From Strigops habroptila (taxonomy: Eukaryota; Chordata; Aves; Psittaciformes; Psittacidae), in contig NC_044298.2 in assembly GCF_004027225.2 (NCBI RefSeq), positions 434,001-498,000 on the forward strand: DNA of 64,000 nucleotides, written 5' to 3'. Shown here piece after piece: positions 29,880-42,011 of the stretch. Position numbers and translations under genes: made by a program. Under the pieces are notes generated by a model, which did not search any database, had not been told where the DNA came from, and saw nothing but the letters and a program-made list of their open reading frames with translations. The first letter of the stretch is position 1. Each line of letters opens with the position of its first letter.

Positions 29880-32200
29880 CCCCGCACTGGGACCCACTGG
29901 CTCCGGGTGGGATTGGAGGAAGTTTGGGGGAAAAAGAGGGGTTTTTGGAGCAGGGGGGCTGTGGTGCAGGAAGAGGAGCTGGAGGGGATGTGCCAGGGTC
30001 TGAGGATGGTGTGTGCCTGGGATGCAGGGACAGTGTGTGCCCGGGATTGCAGGGATGATGTCCCTGTCCACCGATCCAGAGAGGGAGCCATGGGGCTCAG
30101 CATCCCTCCAGGATGCTCTTGCCGTACCTCAGCCGGCCTGGGTCCCTTTGCCGAGGGGTCCGGGGGGGCGGATAGGACTCCACGGCACAAAGCCAAAGGA
30201 TGAAGCCCCCTCCCTTCCCCACAGCCCTCATCGGAGCCAGGGGGTTATCACATGCCCTGTAGCATCCACTCCATCATCCCTCCCCGGGCTCTCCGGCCGC
30301 CTTGGTAATGGTCGAGACCTGGATCTGACCGTAATGGAGCTGAATTGATTCCATCTGGCTCATTAGGCCGGGCCTGGCAGCTCTTTTGTTACCCACCACG
30401 ACCCGAGATAAGCAGGAGGGAAGGGGGGTGCAGAGGGGAAACTGAGGCAGGGGCGACCGGGGGCTCACAGCGGGTGCCAAGGGGCTCAGGACCCCGGTAT
30501 GGGCTGTATGGAGGAGCCCCGGCACCCTGTGCTCCATCCCTAGCCCCTGCAGTGGGGCTGGATCCAGCTCCAACCCCTCACCCTGGGCTGTGGGGAGTTG
30601 CTGCGGGCAGGATGTGACCCCTCTGGAGCACAGCGCGGCCGCCCGAGCCCCCCACCCGCCTCCTTGGGGTCTCTCCTATCCTGTTCCTCGGCTGATTTAT
30701 GGCCTTTTTTCCCTCTTATCTCATTTGAGGAAGGAACAAGATTAAACCTTTGAGCTTTTCCAGCCCTCGCCGCAGCTTTGCCGCAGAGCAACGCCCCAGA
30801 ACGGCCCCTGTGCAAGCGATGCCCCCCCCCCAAAGCGGGGCGGGCTCCCTGCGCCCCTGCCTCAGTTTCCCCTTTGGGGGGTCAGGGAAGGGTTAAGCTC
30901 CCTCCAGCCCCGCTCCCTGAAGGCTCCAGCGCTGATTGATCCCCCCCCGGCTCCTCCCGCCGCAGTTTCTCGGTGTCGGGCTCCGGGGGGAGCTGTAATG
31001 GACTCGCAATGAGGTAATTAACGGCTCCGCTCCCGCCCGCCCCAGCGGCCCCGCGGCCCCGCTGACGGCGGCTAAAAGGGGGGGGGCCCGGCCCCGTTCT
31101 GCTCCTTTGGGGTGTGGGGAGGTCCATGGCCGCATCCTGCACAAGGGGCTCCCAACCCACCCCGGTGCTGCCAGCGCGGACCCCGCTGAGGCTGGGTCTG
31201 CTCCGAGCATCCCTAAGAGCACACCCAGGTCCCCCCCTTGTGTTTTGGGGGGTCCCCCCCCAAGGATGGGGTGGACGGTTTGGGGGCTTTGGGGATGCAG
31301 CACGAGTGCTGCCTGGCCCCACACAGCCCCTGCTTGCCCCCTAAGTGCACTTGGGGGTCCTGATCCAGCACCGGGGGTCTCGGGGGGGCTGTGGAGGCAT
31401 CTCGGCGCTGGGACGCAGCTGCAGTGTCCCCAAGCACCATTTCCCCCTGCCCTGGGGACACCTTAAAGAGCAGCAGCCTGTGGGGGGGTCACTTCCACAC
31501 CAGCCTCAGCTCCCAATGGCCCCCCAGCCCGGGACCCCTCTGTGCCCACAGCCCCCCCCCCCGGGAAGCGCTGTTTTGGGGTGGCCACAGCAGACCCGCA
31601 GCTGCAGGTGGGTTTGATCCTAATGGAGCCCTGGGATGGGTGGGAATGAGCCGCACTGGGATGTGGGAATCGTTCCGAGTGATTAGAGCTATTACTGTAA
31701 CGAGGAGAAGCGATTAATGGCGCCTTGACAGCACTTGAGGCTGGATAATGCACTGTGCTCGCTGGGCTGCCAGGATGGGGGTCCCAGCGTGGCCGGGGAT
31801 CCCGGGATCTGCATGGGATGTATGGTCAGGAGCCCGGGATACAGGTTAGTAGGGGTGATGCATAGATCCTGGGACGTAGGGGTGATGGATGGCTGAGGGT
31901 TCCAGAATGTGAGGGTGATGGATGGCCAGGGGGATCCCAGGACGGAGGGATGGAGTGTGGGATGCAGGGGTGATACATGTCTGTGATGCTGGGATGCAGG
32001 GACAACATGTGCCTTGGATGTTGGGATGCAGGAACGATGGGTACCCAATATGCCGGGATGATGTGGGTACAGTGTGCATCCAGGATGCTGGGATCCTGGG
32101 ATGATGTGTGCTTAGGATGCAGGGATGATGTACAGGGATGCTCAGCTCCCAGTGCCTACAGGAAATCCTGTGAGGGGCTTCGGCCAAGGGCTGCAGGGAC
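29880..32200. other. NTRK1-GLMP intergenic region with AT-rich non-coding islands
   Basis: The two genes are tail to tail here. No exon was recognised. GC-rich filler is interrupted by AT-richer, low-repeat islands at about 30300-30380, 30690-30760, 31000-31025 and 31660-31760 that look like candidate regulatory elements. A decayed minisatellite occupies about 31800-32150. Confidence 0.5.
31800..32150 (+). repeat. Decayed minisatellite (gggatgcagggatgatg-type units)
   Basis: Units of about 30-36 bases centred on 'gggatgcagggatgatg' with heavy divergence. Two related units occur near 30000-30060. Confidence 0.7.
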
Positions 32201-32220
32201 AACAGACAATAGAAATCCAC

Positions 32221-32226
32221 TTTATT
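32221..32226 (-). other. GLMP poly(A) signal AATAAA
   Basis: Minus-strand AATAAA about 530 bases beyond the GLMP stop. Confidence 0.7.
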
Positions 32227-32757
32227 TGGTCAAAGCCAAGCCTGTGCTGGAGAACACCAAGCCCAGCGCACCCCTTAGTGCCGGGGTACCGCTGCCACCG
32301 CCACCGAGCAGCCACGGAGCACCTTGTCCATGGGCTCCTGCTCATGGCTCCGGGCCAGCGCGGTGGAGCCAAGGCTGCAGCTGCCCCAGAGCAGGACCCA
32401 AGTGACTTCAAGCCACTGCTTGTACCACGGCCAGCACGGCACGACGGGCTGCAGACCTGACACCAGCAGGTTTATCCCTTGGGAAGCAGCTCAAGGAATC
32501 CCTGATCAACTCCCCCCAGTCCCTTCCCTTGGTTGGGTGGATCAGGAGCAGAGGGGGAGCAACGGGATGAGGATTGGGGCAGGAGGAGGAGTGGGACAGA
32601 GGGAGACACAATGTGGGCAACTGCAACTGGCACCTGGGTCCCCTCTGAGCCTGGGCCACGGGATGAAGGGGAGGGCACCAAGGAGAGGGCAGAGGAGCCC
32701 CTGCAGCAGCCCCTGGGGACAAGGGTGATCCTGGGGGTCTCTCGGGGCTCATCCCAC

Positions 32758-35754
32758 TCAGTTGATGGGCTCGTACTCGGAGTAGCGCTTCCTCTGGGCG
32801 CAGAGGAGCAGGCAGCTGCCCAGCAGCAGCAGCAGCACCGGGGTGCCCAGCGCCACGGCCATGATGGAGATGACGAGGGGGGAGAAGGTGTCCTGGGGGG
32901 GCTGCCCGAAGCCCAGCAGCGCCGACCTGCAGAGGGGAGGAGACAAGTCACACTCTGCTCCGAGAGACCCCCCTGCAGCACTGGGTGCAGCCTCTGGTGG
33001 CCCCACAGCAAGGACATGGAGCTGTTGGAGCAAGTCCAGAGGAGGCCACGAGGAATGAGCAGGGCTGGAGCAGCTCCCATGGGAGCCAGGCTGAGAACAT
33101 TGGGGATGCTCAGCCTGGAGAAGAGAAGCTGCGTGGAGACCTCAGAGCAGCTTCCAGTGTCTGAAGGGGGTACAAGGATGCTGGAGAGGGACCTTCACCA
33201 GGGACTGGAGCGATAGGACAGGGGGTGATGGGTTCAAACTGAAACAGGGCAAGTTCAGGTTGGAGATAAGGCAGAAGTTCTTTACCAAATCCAGTTTGTG
33301 GTTCTATGATCCTGTGGGGATCAGCTGTGGCCCACGAGTCACATATCTGGGGCTTACTACCCTGATAGATCAACACATAGATGCAAGAAAGCTTTGGAAA
33401 GAGGCTTTGGACAAGGGCCTGCAGGAACAGGACAAGGGGGAACGGCTTTAACCTGCCAGAGGGGAGATCTGAATGGTTTGGGGTGAAGGGAATGTAAAGC
33501 TCATCCAGTTCCACGGGCAGGGACACCTTCCACTAGAGCAGGTTGCTCCAAGCCCCTGTGTCCAACCTGGCCTTGAACACTGCCAGGATGGGGCAGCCAC
33601 AGCTTCTCTGGGCACCCTGAAGGCAGCAGAACTTCCCCCTCACCAGCCTCAGGTAGCGCTTCTCCTGGGTAAACCTTCCCCTCCTCTCCCCAAAGGAGAT
33701 GTTGACGGCGCTGACGCTTGTAAGCTGCTGCCGGCCCCGTCCCCAAAGTAGGCACGGACAACGCTGACATGGGCAGGCTCCAGTTGGCCGCTCGCAGCCC
33801 ATGGGAGCGACACCGGATCCCGTCCTCACGCCGGGGGCTCCGGGAGCCGTAGGCTGTCGCCTTCCACTGCAGGAAGCTCCGCGGGGAGCTGTCGTTCTGG
33901 GCCTGCGCTGCCAGGGAGAGCATCTGGTGCAGGGCGAGAGCAGCGGGAGTGAGGGCAGGGGAGGGTCCTCCCCCTGGTTCCCGTGGGAAGGGGTGTCCCG
34001 AGCCCACCCTCACCTCGAAGATGGTGGGAGTGTACTCGTCATCGATGGAACGTGCCGCCCGCAGCTCCGGCGCCACCCCCGGCTCCTCCACCGCGGCCAC
34101 CTCCAGCACGAAGCGGGAGCTGTTGCTCCGCGGGGCCACCCCGGCCAGCACAAACTCCCACCTTGGAGCTGTTTCGCTGTGTTGCAGGAGGTGGCAGGGG
34201 CTCGTCGCGGCCACTCGGCCTCGCTAGGCTGTCACCGCGGGATCACGGGGCAGGGGTCCGGCTGGGGCACCGCGCGGGGTGACATTCCCGCTCCAGGACA
34301 CGTGTTGGATGGCAGCACCCCAGGCGCGTGCGTTGCCCATTCCCCGAGGACGTATCCTCGCGAATGCCAGGGCTCGTTGGAGGAAGCTGCCACCGGGATC
34401 AGGCAGCCGGGACCCCGGAGAACTCGGCCGTCATGTGCCGTGTGGTTCAGCGGTGTGATTGGATGTTGGCCCAGGAGAAGCCGGACAGGTCGTGTACGTG
34501 GGGTAGAAAGGCTCCTCCTGAGCTTCTCGGCCCTGCTGGTACTCGAACACTCTCGGGGAGAAGGAAGAGGAGAGGGGATGGGAGCCATTACCTGGTGCTG
34601 AGGATTCTGGGAATCAAACAGGGTGCAAAAGACCTTCCAGCTCATCACGTCCAATCCGTTCCCCAGCACTGCAAGGCACCACTAAACCCATGGCACGTGA
34701 AGGCCTCGGCTACACGGGGGGTGAACACTTGCAGGGGCGCGGTGACTCCAGCCCTGCCCTGGGCAGCCTGTTCCAATGCCTGAGCACCCTCTGGGGAAGG
34801 AATTGTTCCTCAGCTCCATCTAACCTGCCCTGTGCAGCTTGAGGCCGTTTCCTCTTGTCCCATCCTTGTTCCTTGGGGAGCAGAGACCAGCCCTAATGCT
34901 GTGGGTCCACGAGCTGCGCGCACGGGCTGGGAGAGAAGGGAGCCCACGGAGGAGCTGCCTTGGCCAAAAGGACCCTCGTGCTCCAGCCAGGACACACTGG
35001 GGGGAGCTGCCGTCCCCTCTGCTCCGGTCCCCCCTCATGTCCCCTGCTCCCGCAGCAGCCCCCCCCGGCGCAGGGTGACGTCCCTCGGCGGTACCGTTGG
35101 GTGAAGACAACGGCAGCCGCGTGGGTGACGCTGCCGGGAGGGTCGATCCAGACGGGGGGCCCCCCCGGGCGGGAGGCGGGTGAGAGCAGCCGGTCCAGTT
35201 GATCCCCAGGGTGCTGGTGCTGCTCTGGGTGGCCACCAGCAGCACCGCGGGCGCCCGATGCTGCTGCCACACGTAGTGCAGGGTGTCGGCGGGTCCCACC
35301 GCCCGCACGTGGAGCAGGTTGACCGAGGAGTTGTTCCCAGCCGGGGTTGTACTGCAGGGACACCTACGGGGGAGCGGAGCTCCGGCTTCCACCTCCAGCC
35401 CCACACACACGGCGGCTCTCCGGGAGCTTCCAACCGCAGGCTCCCTGCCCGCAGCTCCCCCGCCTCAGGACCCGGACAAGGCTGCGGGGGCACCGGAGCG
35501 GCTGCGCGACACGGGGTGGCCCCGGCTCCGGTCTGAACACGGGGGGGGACACCCGGACACCGGACACCAGAACCCCCCTCCCGGCTCCGGCCTGAAGCAC
35601 CTTCGGCCACCGCAGCCCCAGCCCCGCCGCGGGGGCTGTGCGGGCCCCACCCGGGCTCCCCGGCCCCGCTCACCCGCCGCCCGCCGCCGGCCCCGGCCAC
35701 CGCCGCCGCCACCACCGGCACCAGCAGCAGCAGCACCACCACGGCCGCCGCCAT
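32758..35754 (-). CDS. GLMP: GLMP, glycosylated lysosomal membrane protein, frame-disrupted copy
   Basis: GLMP is a heavily glycosylated lysosomal type I membrane protein that stabilises the MFSD1 transporter. Recognisable minus-strand exons are 35674-35754 (signal peptide, [13 protein letters not shown]), 35095-35363 ([34 protein letters not shown]), about 34230-34551 ([16 protein letters not shown]), 34014 to about 34213 ([14 protein letters not shown]), 33644-33923 ([25 protein letters not shown]), and 32758-32926 (TM and tail ending [10 protein letters not shown]). Exon order and borders are kept. Exons 2, 3 and 5 each need single-base shifts to follow the family protein (near 35338, 35190, 34490, 34455, 34440, 33755, 33715). 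Exons 1, 4 and 6 read cleanly. Either the gene is a young pseudogene or the sequence has homopolymer errors. The tail lysosomal YxxI-like signal (YEPI) is intact. Confidence 0.85.
33005..33620. repeat. Composite CR1 insertion in GLMP last intron (+ then -)
   Basis: Plus-oriented CR1 at 33005-33290 and 33380-33470 abuts a minus-oriented CR1 3' end at 33471-33620. The junction is head to head at 'gatctgaatggtttggggtg'. Confidence 0.85.
34622..34910 (-). repeat. CR1 LINE fragment in GLMP intron 2
   Basis: A reverse copy of the subfamily with 'acacttgcaggg' and 'ggaaggaattgttcctcagc', just upstream (in gene sense) of GLMP exon 3. Confidence 0.9.
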
Positions 35755-35941
35755 GTTGCGAGCGCAGCCGCTCACGTGACCGCGCGGACACCGCGCCCTT
35801 AAAGGGGCCGCCGCCCTCTAGAAAGCACCATTGTGGGGGTCCTGTCCCCCCCCCCCGAGCCCATGAACCAGCCCAGCGGCAGGTTCCTACCCCCCCAATT
35901 CCCCATGCACTGCACAAAGGGACTGGAATGATGTGATTGGG

Positions 35942-35947
35942 TTTATT
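35942..35947 (-). other. CCT3 poly(A) signal AATAAA
   Basis: Minus-strand AATAAA, 192 bases past the CCT3 stop and about 190 bases from the GLMP start. Confidence 0.75.
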
Positions 35948-36138
35948 TCCCAGGCAAACCGTGACATTCCAGAGCCTCCCGTGCCCAGTGCCTGCCCCCC
36001 GAGCAGGGCACTGAGCCCCCGCCCCACCTTCGCGTTGCTCTGCCCCATCCCACCCCAAGGCTTCAGCCCCAGCAGCTCCAGGGAGCCGGGTGCCGGCTGG
36101 TTCTTCCCATCGGCGACTGGATCCCTCATTCCCGGAGC

Positions 36139-36489
36139 TCATTCCTGCGCTGGCTCTGGCGCCGCCGGGCCCTGGCTCTTCTCCTCGCCCTTCTTTTTGT
36201 GCCCCGACACGATGTCATCGATGCGGAGCAGGAGAACGGCCGTCTGGGGAGAGAGCACCCGGAGCCAGTCAGGAACCGCATCCCGGCTCCCTCCCCACGA
36301 GCCCCCCGCTGGGATGTGGGCGCGCAGGAGCCGGGGGGCCCCGGGCCCCGTCCTCACCTCCACCGCTGTCTTGTAGGTCTGCAGCTTGACCGCCAGCGGC
36401 TCCCAGACCCCCAGCTCCTTCATGTCCACCAGGGCTCCGGTCTCCCCGTTCACCCCCCACGTCTGGCTGTTGTCCTGAGTGTGTTTTGC
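36139..36489 (-). CDS. CCT3: CCT3, chaperonin subunit gamma, last two coding exons only
   Basis: CCT3 is the gamma subunit of the cytosolic TRiC/CCT chaperonin. Exons 36358-36489 (AKHTQDNSQTWGVNGETG, then VDMKELGVWEPLAVK) and 36139-36243 (TAVLLLRIDDIVSGHKKK, acidic tail ending PAQE) are clean, in phase, and end in TGA. They supply the C-terminal equatorial-domain helix, about 78 residues of a 545-residue family protein. No upstream exons are found in the next 5 kb to the right, where the gene should continue. That space holds a CR1, an AT-rich block and then the MCL1 3' UTR. The copy is therefore either cut by a rearrangement, joined wrongly in assembly, or has an unusually distant 5' part. 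In mammals GLMP and CCT3 are near neighbours on the same strand, so the 3' end is in its native context. Confidence 0.9.
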   Translation of the reverse strand, partial: AKHTQDNSQTWGVNGETGALVDMKELGVWEPLAVKLQTYKTAVEVRTGPGAPRLLRAHIPAGGSWGGSRDAVPDWLRVLSPQTAVLLLRIDDIVSGHKKKGEEKSQGPAAPEPAQE

Positions 36490-36539
36490 CTGTCGGGAAA
36501 GATGGGATCACCACCGGGGGCTGGGACCTTCTGAGGAGA

Positions 36540-36815
36540 CCTTAGTGTGGCCTCCCAGTGCCTAAAGGGGCTGCAGGAAACCTGGAGAGGGGCTTTGGGC
36601 AAGGGATGGAGGGACAGGCCAAGGGGAATGGCTTTAACCTGCCAGAGGGGAGGTTGGGATGGGATCTTGGGCAGAAGCTCTTCCCTGTGAGGGTGCTGAG
36701 GCGCTGGCACAGGGTGCCCAGAGAAGCTGTGGCTGCCCCATCCCTGGCAGTGCTCAAGGCCAGGTTGGACAGAGGGGCTTGGAGCAACCTGCTCTAGCGG
36801 AAGGTGTCCCTGCAG
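36540..36815 (+). repeat. CR1 LINE 3' fragment upstream of the CCT3 remnant
   Basis: A forward copy with all standard 3' blocks, in what would be CCT3's penultimate intron. Confidence 0.9.
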
Positions 36816-37189
36816 CGGGTCAGCAGCCACCGGGAGAGATGCTCCCGGGATCCAGGCACCGCACGTGAGAAGCTGGAGGCAGCAGAGCCCAAAAGCTGCT
36901 TTGGGAGCGCCCAGACCAGCCGCAAGCGGCTGCCCCGACTCGAGCCGCTGCCCCGGCTGCGGGGCCGCGCCGGCTCCGCGCAGCGCCGCGCTCCCACCAG
37001 CAAGCGCCGCACTTGCGCTTCGCTGCCCGCGAGAGGCAACGGACGGGCTGAACCCGGGGCTCCCGAGCGCGTTCCTCGGGAGAACCTTCCATAGGTCCAT
37101 GGACCTCACACTGCAGCGGAGCAGGAGGCTCCCAGCTTACCCTGTGAAATCATTCTATGAGCAAAACACTCTGAAGAGTACCCAGGCGG

Positions 37190-37560
37190 GTGATGCTGCT
37201 GATGAGATATATAATAATATATGTTATATATTATTATATAATATATGTTCTATATATGTTATATAGTATTATATAATATATATTATAAATATTATATAAT
37301 ATATATTATATACTTTAATTATATATTATATATAATCAATGTATATTATATATAATCAATATATATTGTACATAATTAATAAATTATATATTATATATGA
37401 TTTTATAATGTATTATATATAATAATATATTATTATTAATATATAGAAACCCTATAATCTATTAATACTACATCATGATACTATAATGGAATATTATGAT
37501 ATATTCCTTAAATAGACTAGAAATCCTCTCAATACCCACCAAATGCTAGAACACTTAAGA
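37190..37560. repeat. Extremely AT-rich block
   Basis: TATA/ATTATATAATATA-type low-complexity sequence fills about 37190-37440, followed by an AT-rich unique stretch. It contrasts sharply with the surrounding GC-rich DNA. Confidence 0.95.
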
Positions 37561-40460
37561 CCACGGGGTTTTCTTCTTCTTGGACATGTTACCTTGGAAT
37601 TCTAACTCCGAATTACCTCGCTATGGCTTTGGAAATGGCATTTCCAGGGAAAAGGATGGATTTCAGCCTCATGCTGTGACTTTTGGTGCCCTTTCCTTGC
37701 TGCCTGCATTGCTCCGTGCACAAGGGTTTGCCTGCTTGAAGTGAAGCGTTTCAAGGGGGGCTACAAAGAAGATGGAAACTCCCTTTTCCATGAGTCACAT
37801 CGAAAAGGTGACGGATCATGGGGACAAGTTATTCCTGGGGAGATTCCAGCTGGAGACAAGAGGAAATCTTTCCCCATGAGAAAAACCAGCCACGGGAATA
37901 ATGTCTGCAGGGAAGGGGGGCATTCCCCGGCGTTGGGACACTTGGGGTTGGGCTGGGCAGGGTGCTGGGACACCCTTGGGTGCTGTGCCTGGAAAGGCTG
38001 GAGCGGATGATCCTTGAGGTCCCTTTCTATGATCTTTGGGGTACCAGAAGCGCGCTGTGAGCCCCAGGAATGGGGCTCCACGAGGAGCAGGGTGAGACGG
38101 GGACATGGCACCAGGACACTGCGGTGCCTCAGTTTACCCCCTGCGGGACCCACCCCCCAACCCTATGGGGTGCTCCAGGCTGCATCTGCCCCACGACCTG
38201 CACCCACACCCCCAGCCCTGCAGGGGGGGGAGCCTGTGGGGCTGGTGTCCCATGTGCTTCCCATAGGGACATTGATGGGGACAGGCCACGCATCACACAT
38301 GCCCCCATCAGGGACCGTCCTGCTCAGGGACACCCCCATGTCCTGGGCACCCCCACAGGCCATGGGGCAGCCCCAGCGGGGTGTGGGGCTGAGGCTGGGC
38401 CAAGTGGGGCAGGGCTGGAACGATGTGTCCTGCCAGCACATTCCTGCCTGAGTCACTGCTGGATCCTGCCCGGGCGGGACCGTGCCCACAGCCCCACGGC
38501 AGCCCCATTGCACCCCACAGCCGGGCTAACACGCCCCCCACTCAGTTCATACACGTGTGTGTGCCCAAACCCCCCCTCACCCCATCATGGAATCACACAC
38601 TCGGTTGGAAAAGACCGTTAAGCTCCTGGAGTCCAACCCCAACAACCACCCAAACGCAGAGCCCCCCCCCCCCCCGGCACCCCCAATGTGCTCCTACCAA
38701 CCCCATCCTGCCCTCCCCAAAGCCCCACAGCACCCTGTGCCCACACTCGCATGTGTAGGGGGGTCCCCATGCACCGAACAGCCCCATAACCCCCAGCCAG
38801 GGCACTGAGGCACCCAGGCAAGGGGGGGGCTGATACCACCCGGTGTCACCCCACGGCTGTGGGGGGGGCCCGACCGGACGCCCGGGTTCCTGGAAGGGGC
38901 ACACGTGACTTCCCCACACGCTGCTATTCACAGCCCTTGTTGCCGGGCAGAGCTGAGCCGCGGGGGGGGGGGGGGACGACAGAACCCCAACATGCACCCC
39001 AACACCCCACCTGGCACCCCAAACGGGGGGGGATAACAGCGCCCCATCCCCAGCATTGCTCCCCCAAAGCCTCCCCATTGCAAGGACCTGCCTGGTCCCC
39101 TCAACCCAGCACTCAGGGGCTCCCCATGGCACCCTGCAAGACCCCAGCTCTAGGAGGGGTGCAGCACCCTGCCCCATAGATCTGGGGGGGGGGGGCAGTA
39201 TACGCCCCCAAAGCAGGCTGTGCCAGCAATACAGAGGGGCAGCACCCCGGAAAGAGACACGTTTGGGGCAAAAGCAGCCCTGACACAAGCAATTAAGGTC
39301 TATGATGATCTATTAGTATCTATTATTAATATCTAAGATTATCCCTTGGCTGAGCCCCCAGCACAAAGTGAGCCAGAAACGGGCAGGAATTGGGGGGGGT
39401 TTTGCCTCGCTGGGGGATTTCCTGCATTTGCATGTGCTTGTCACCACCCTCCCCCTCCCAGCACAGGCAGCGGGGCCACATCCTGCTGCAGCCCCGCTTG
39501 GTGCCCCCCACCCTTCCCAGGGGACAAGGGACCCCAAGTGAGCCCGGAGCGGTGCTGAGCCCCCCCTGCCCTGCCCCAGGCAGCGGCTGCTTCCATCCCT
39601 CCCTTCTTACCCCCACCCCCCCCCCCCCCCCCGTTTACAGCCGCGGTTCCGAGAAGCCGGAGGCACTTCTGGGAAGCAGAAGAGGAAGCTCCGGGTTATC
39701 GGCGCCACCAGGACCCGCCGGGGCCCAGCTCCAGCTTTGCAGGAGGGCCCCGGGGCTGGAGCAGGTCCGGAAGAGCCTGGAAAGAGGCGGCATTGAGAAG
39801 AGCTCCACAAACCCACCCCACGGCGCAGGCTCTGCCCCGAGCCCCCAGCCCGGCTCCTGCACCCAGCGCTGCAGGGAGGGGGGTCGCAGCCACCGCAGCG
39901 CTCGGGGTAGGGCCGTGCTGTGCCCCCTCCGGAGGGGATGGTGGGGCTCGGGTTCTTGCAGCAGGAGGAAGCTGCTCCCCGAAACCCAAGCGGGGGCTGC
40001 AGGAACTGGGCTGCGCTTCCTCCATCCCCAGCCTGAGGAACTGAAACTCCGGGGCCACGGAGCAGAGTTCCCCCCTCAAGGGGCTCCTCAACTGCAGCAC
40101 GAGCCCAGCTCCCGCCTTGGAAGGGGCACTGAGGACAAGGCCCCGCTCCATGGGGCTGGGGGCTCCTGTCTCGCTGCTGCAGAGCCAAGCGCAGGCACCC
40201 ACAACGCACCCCAGGGTGCTCCCCACGGACCTTCCCCACCACGCAGGAAAGAGCATCTCAACACGGAGCAGCTCTGGGGAACCCCAGCAAGAGCCACCAA
40301 CCCCCCAGAGCTCACCTCCCACAGAGGCTTTCTGGTAAGCAGGAGGCTGTGGGGTGCCCCCCAGGCAGGAAGAGCCCCACAGCAGCAAAGCAGAGCAGGA
40401 GCACTGAGCACATCAGCATCTCATCCAGGAAATCAAGTTTGGGTGTTAAGAGGATTGAGA
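37560..40460. other. Intergenic junction between CCT3 remnant and MCL1, no gene seen
   Basis: This stretch contains an old CR1 (37810-38042, +, ending at 'ggtccctttctatgatcttt') and a short reverse CR1 end (38586-38670). It also has poly-C runs (for example 38650-38666 and 39616-39633) and GC-rich unique sequence. No exon homology was recognised on either strand, in particular none for CCT3. Confidence 0.6.
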
Positions 40461-40470
40461 ACCAAGGACA

Positions 40471-40476
40471 TTTATT
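40471..40476 (-). other. MCL1 poly(A) signal AATAAA
   Basis: Minus-strand AATAAA about 1.5 kb past the MCL1 stop, a plausible length for the long regulated MCL1 3' UTR. Confidence 0.65.
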
Positions 40477-41181
40477 GACAAAACTAAGTGCTTGTTCAGC
40501 AAACAAGCAGGTCTGGCAATAGCACCATCTTTCAGCTCTCCACTCGGGTTTCCATGGGGGCTGCAGGTCAAGCACTAGGGATGAGGATGCTCGTCCCTGT
40601 GCAGGACCCAGCCCTAGAGCAGAGCTCCCCAAGAACCAACCAGCCACAGCCGGAGGGCAGGAGGCAGACGAGTGCTTCGAGCCCCCCCGAGAAGCACCCC
40701 CAAATGGCTGGGAAGGGCAGGCTGGCACCCAGCGCCTTGCCCCAGCTGCACATCTGAGCTGACACCTTTCAGTCTGCTCCAGAACGTTTACATTCAAACA
40801 TCAGCTTTAACTCATGGCTTTAGAGGATCCGGATGAAGGGAGGAGCAGGGAAGGGACTGACACCAACTCCCGCAGCTCCCCACCCCCTGCGAGGGCAAGA
40901 AGGGCCAAAGAGGTTAAAAATCAAGAGGAACATCACGCGTTGCCAGCAAGCTGCGGGCACAGAGCGTCCACCAGCTCCTTGCTGCACTCCCTGGCAATGC
41001 TGCTCAAGTACGTCAGAGAAAGGCTCACTTGGAGTCAAGGCAGGAGAAGGCTTCGCCACACGAACGCTGCTTCCCAGGAGGCACGAAGTGCCGTGCACCC
41101 AGCAGCGCTTCTACCACATTCAGATCGCCTTGGTTGTGTCATTAGCTCTGGAAAACTGTACATATCTTACAGATGTATAGC

Positions 41182-41189
41182 TATTTACA
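41182..41189 (-). promoter_or_regulatory. Pumilio response element in MCL1 3' UTR
   Basis: TGTAAATA on the minus strand, inside the inferred MCL1 3' UTR. It is an exact PUM1/2 recognition octamer. Confidence 0.55.
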
Positions 41190-42011
41190 GGTCCTGTACA
41201 GCCTCTTCCCCCCCCACCTCCATGGGGGGGGGGGGTTTACATACAAATGCTCTCCCTATTTTTAACCTGCCCGTGTGTGGTGAGACCCATGAGCGCAGCT
41301 GAGCCGGGGCCGATGCAGCTGCAGCACAGGGGCTGCGGTTGCAGCACAGGGGCTGTGGTTGCAGCCCGGCCCCACCTCGCTCCTCCCTGCTCCGACACTC
41401 CTCTGCCTGCACCGTGACCTGCCTCGGGAGGGAAGGGCCGTGCAGGGCTCCAGCACCCCGTGTTCCGCCAGCAGGTCACCCCTCCTGCTGCTGGCACAGC
41501 CCTAACGCTTCTGGAGGGCTGGGGCGTGCAGAGCCAGGGGCCGGCACACCTCGGGGCATGGCAATGCTTCTGCTCCAACAGGAAAGCCACAAGTTTAGGC
41601 AGGGCAGCAGCAGCAGCAGATGCTATTTCCAGAAAGCCACAACCCTGAAACATCTGCTCCACGCAGAGCTGCTGTGCCAAGCTCAGGAGGCTTCAGTCCA
41701 GGCTGCTGGTGCTCACTGGCTTGCTGCTAAGCAGGTTGGTTCCCTCTGGGATAAAACTGAAGCAAGTCCACTTGAGCTTTCTGTCAGCATCCTCTTGGAA
41801 AGAAGCAGAACACCAAATCTTCCACTTTCTGTTCCCAAAGCAGTAAATCCTCAGCGGTACCCACAATCTCACCAGATTGCTCAGGGGATGTTCTCCTTGG
41901 GCCACTCAAGTCCAGCTTCGTAAGTACTCAGAGGAGGAAGAGATGAGCTCGCCAACCCCCAAACAGAGCCAGTCCACCCCGAGTCCTGTCCCTCTGCAGC
42001 AGCCCCGGGGC

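Noticed and set aside
37190-37560. AT-rich block considered as an origin or mitochondrial insertion
   Set aside because: Low-complexity TA repeats without recognisable mitochondrial genes or origin motifs.
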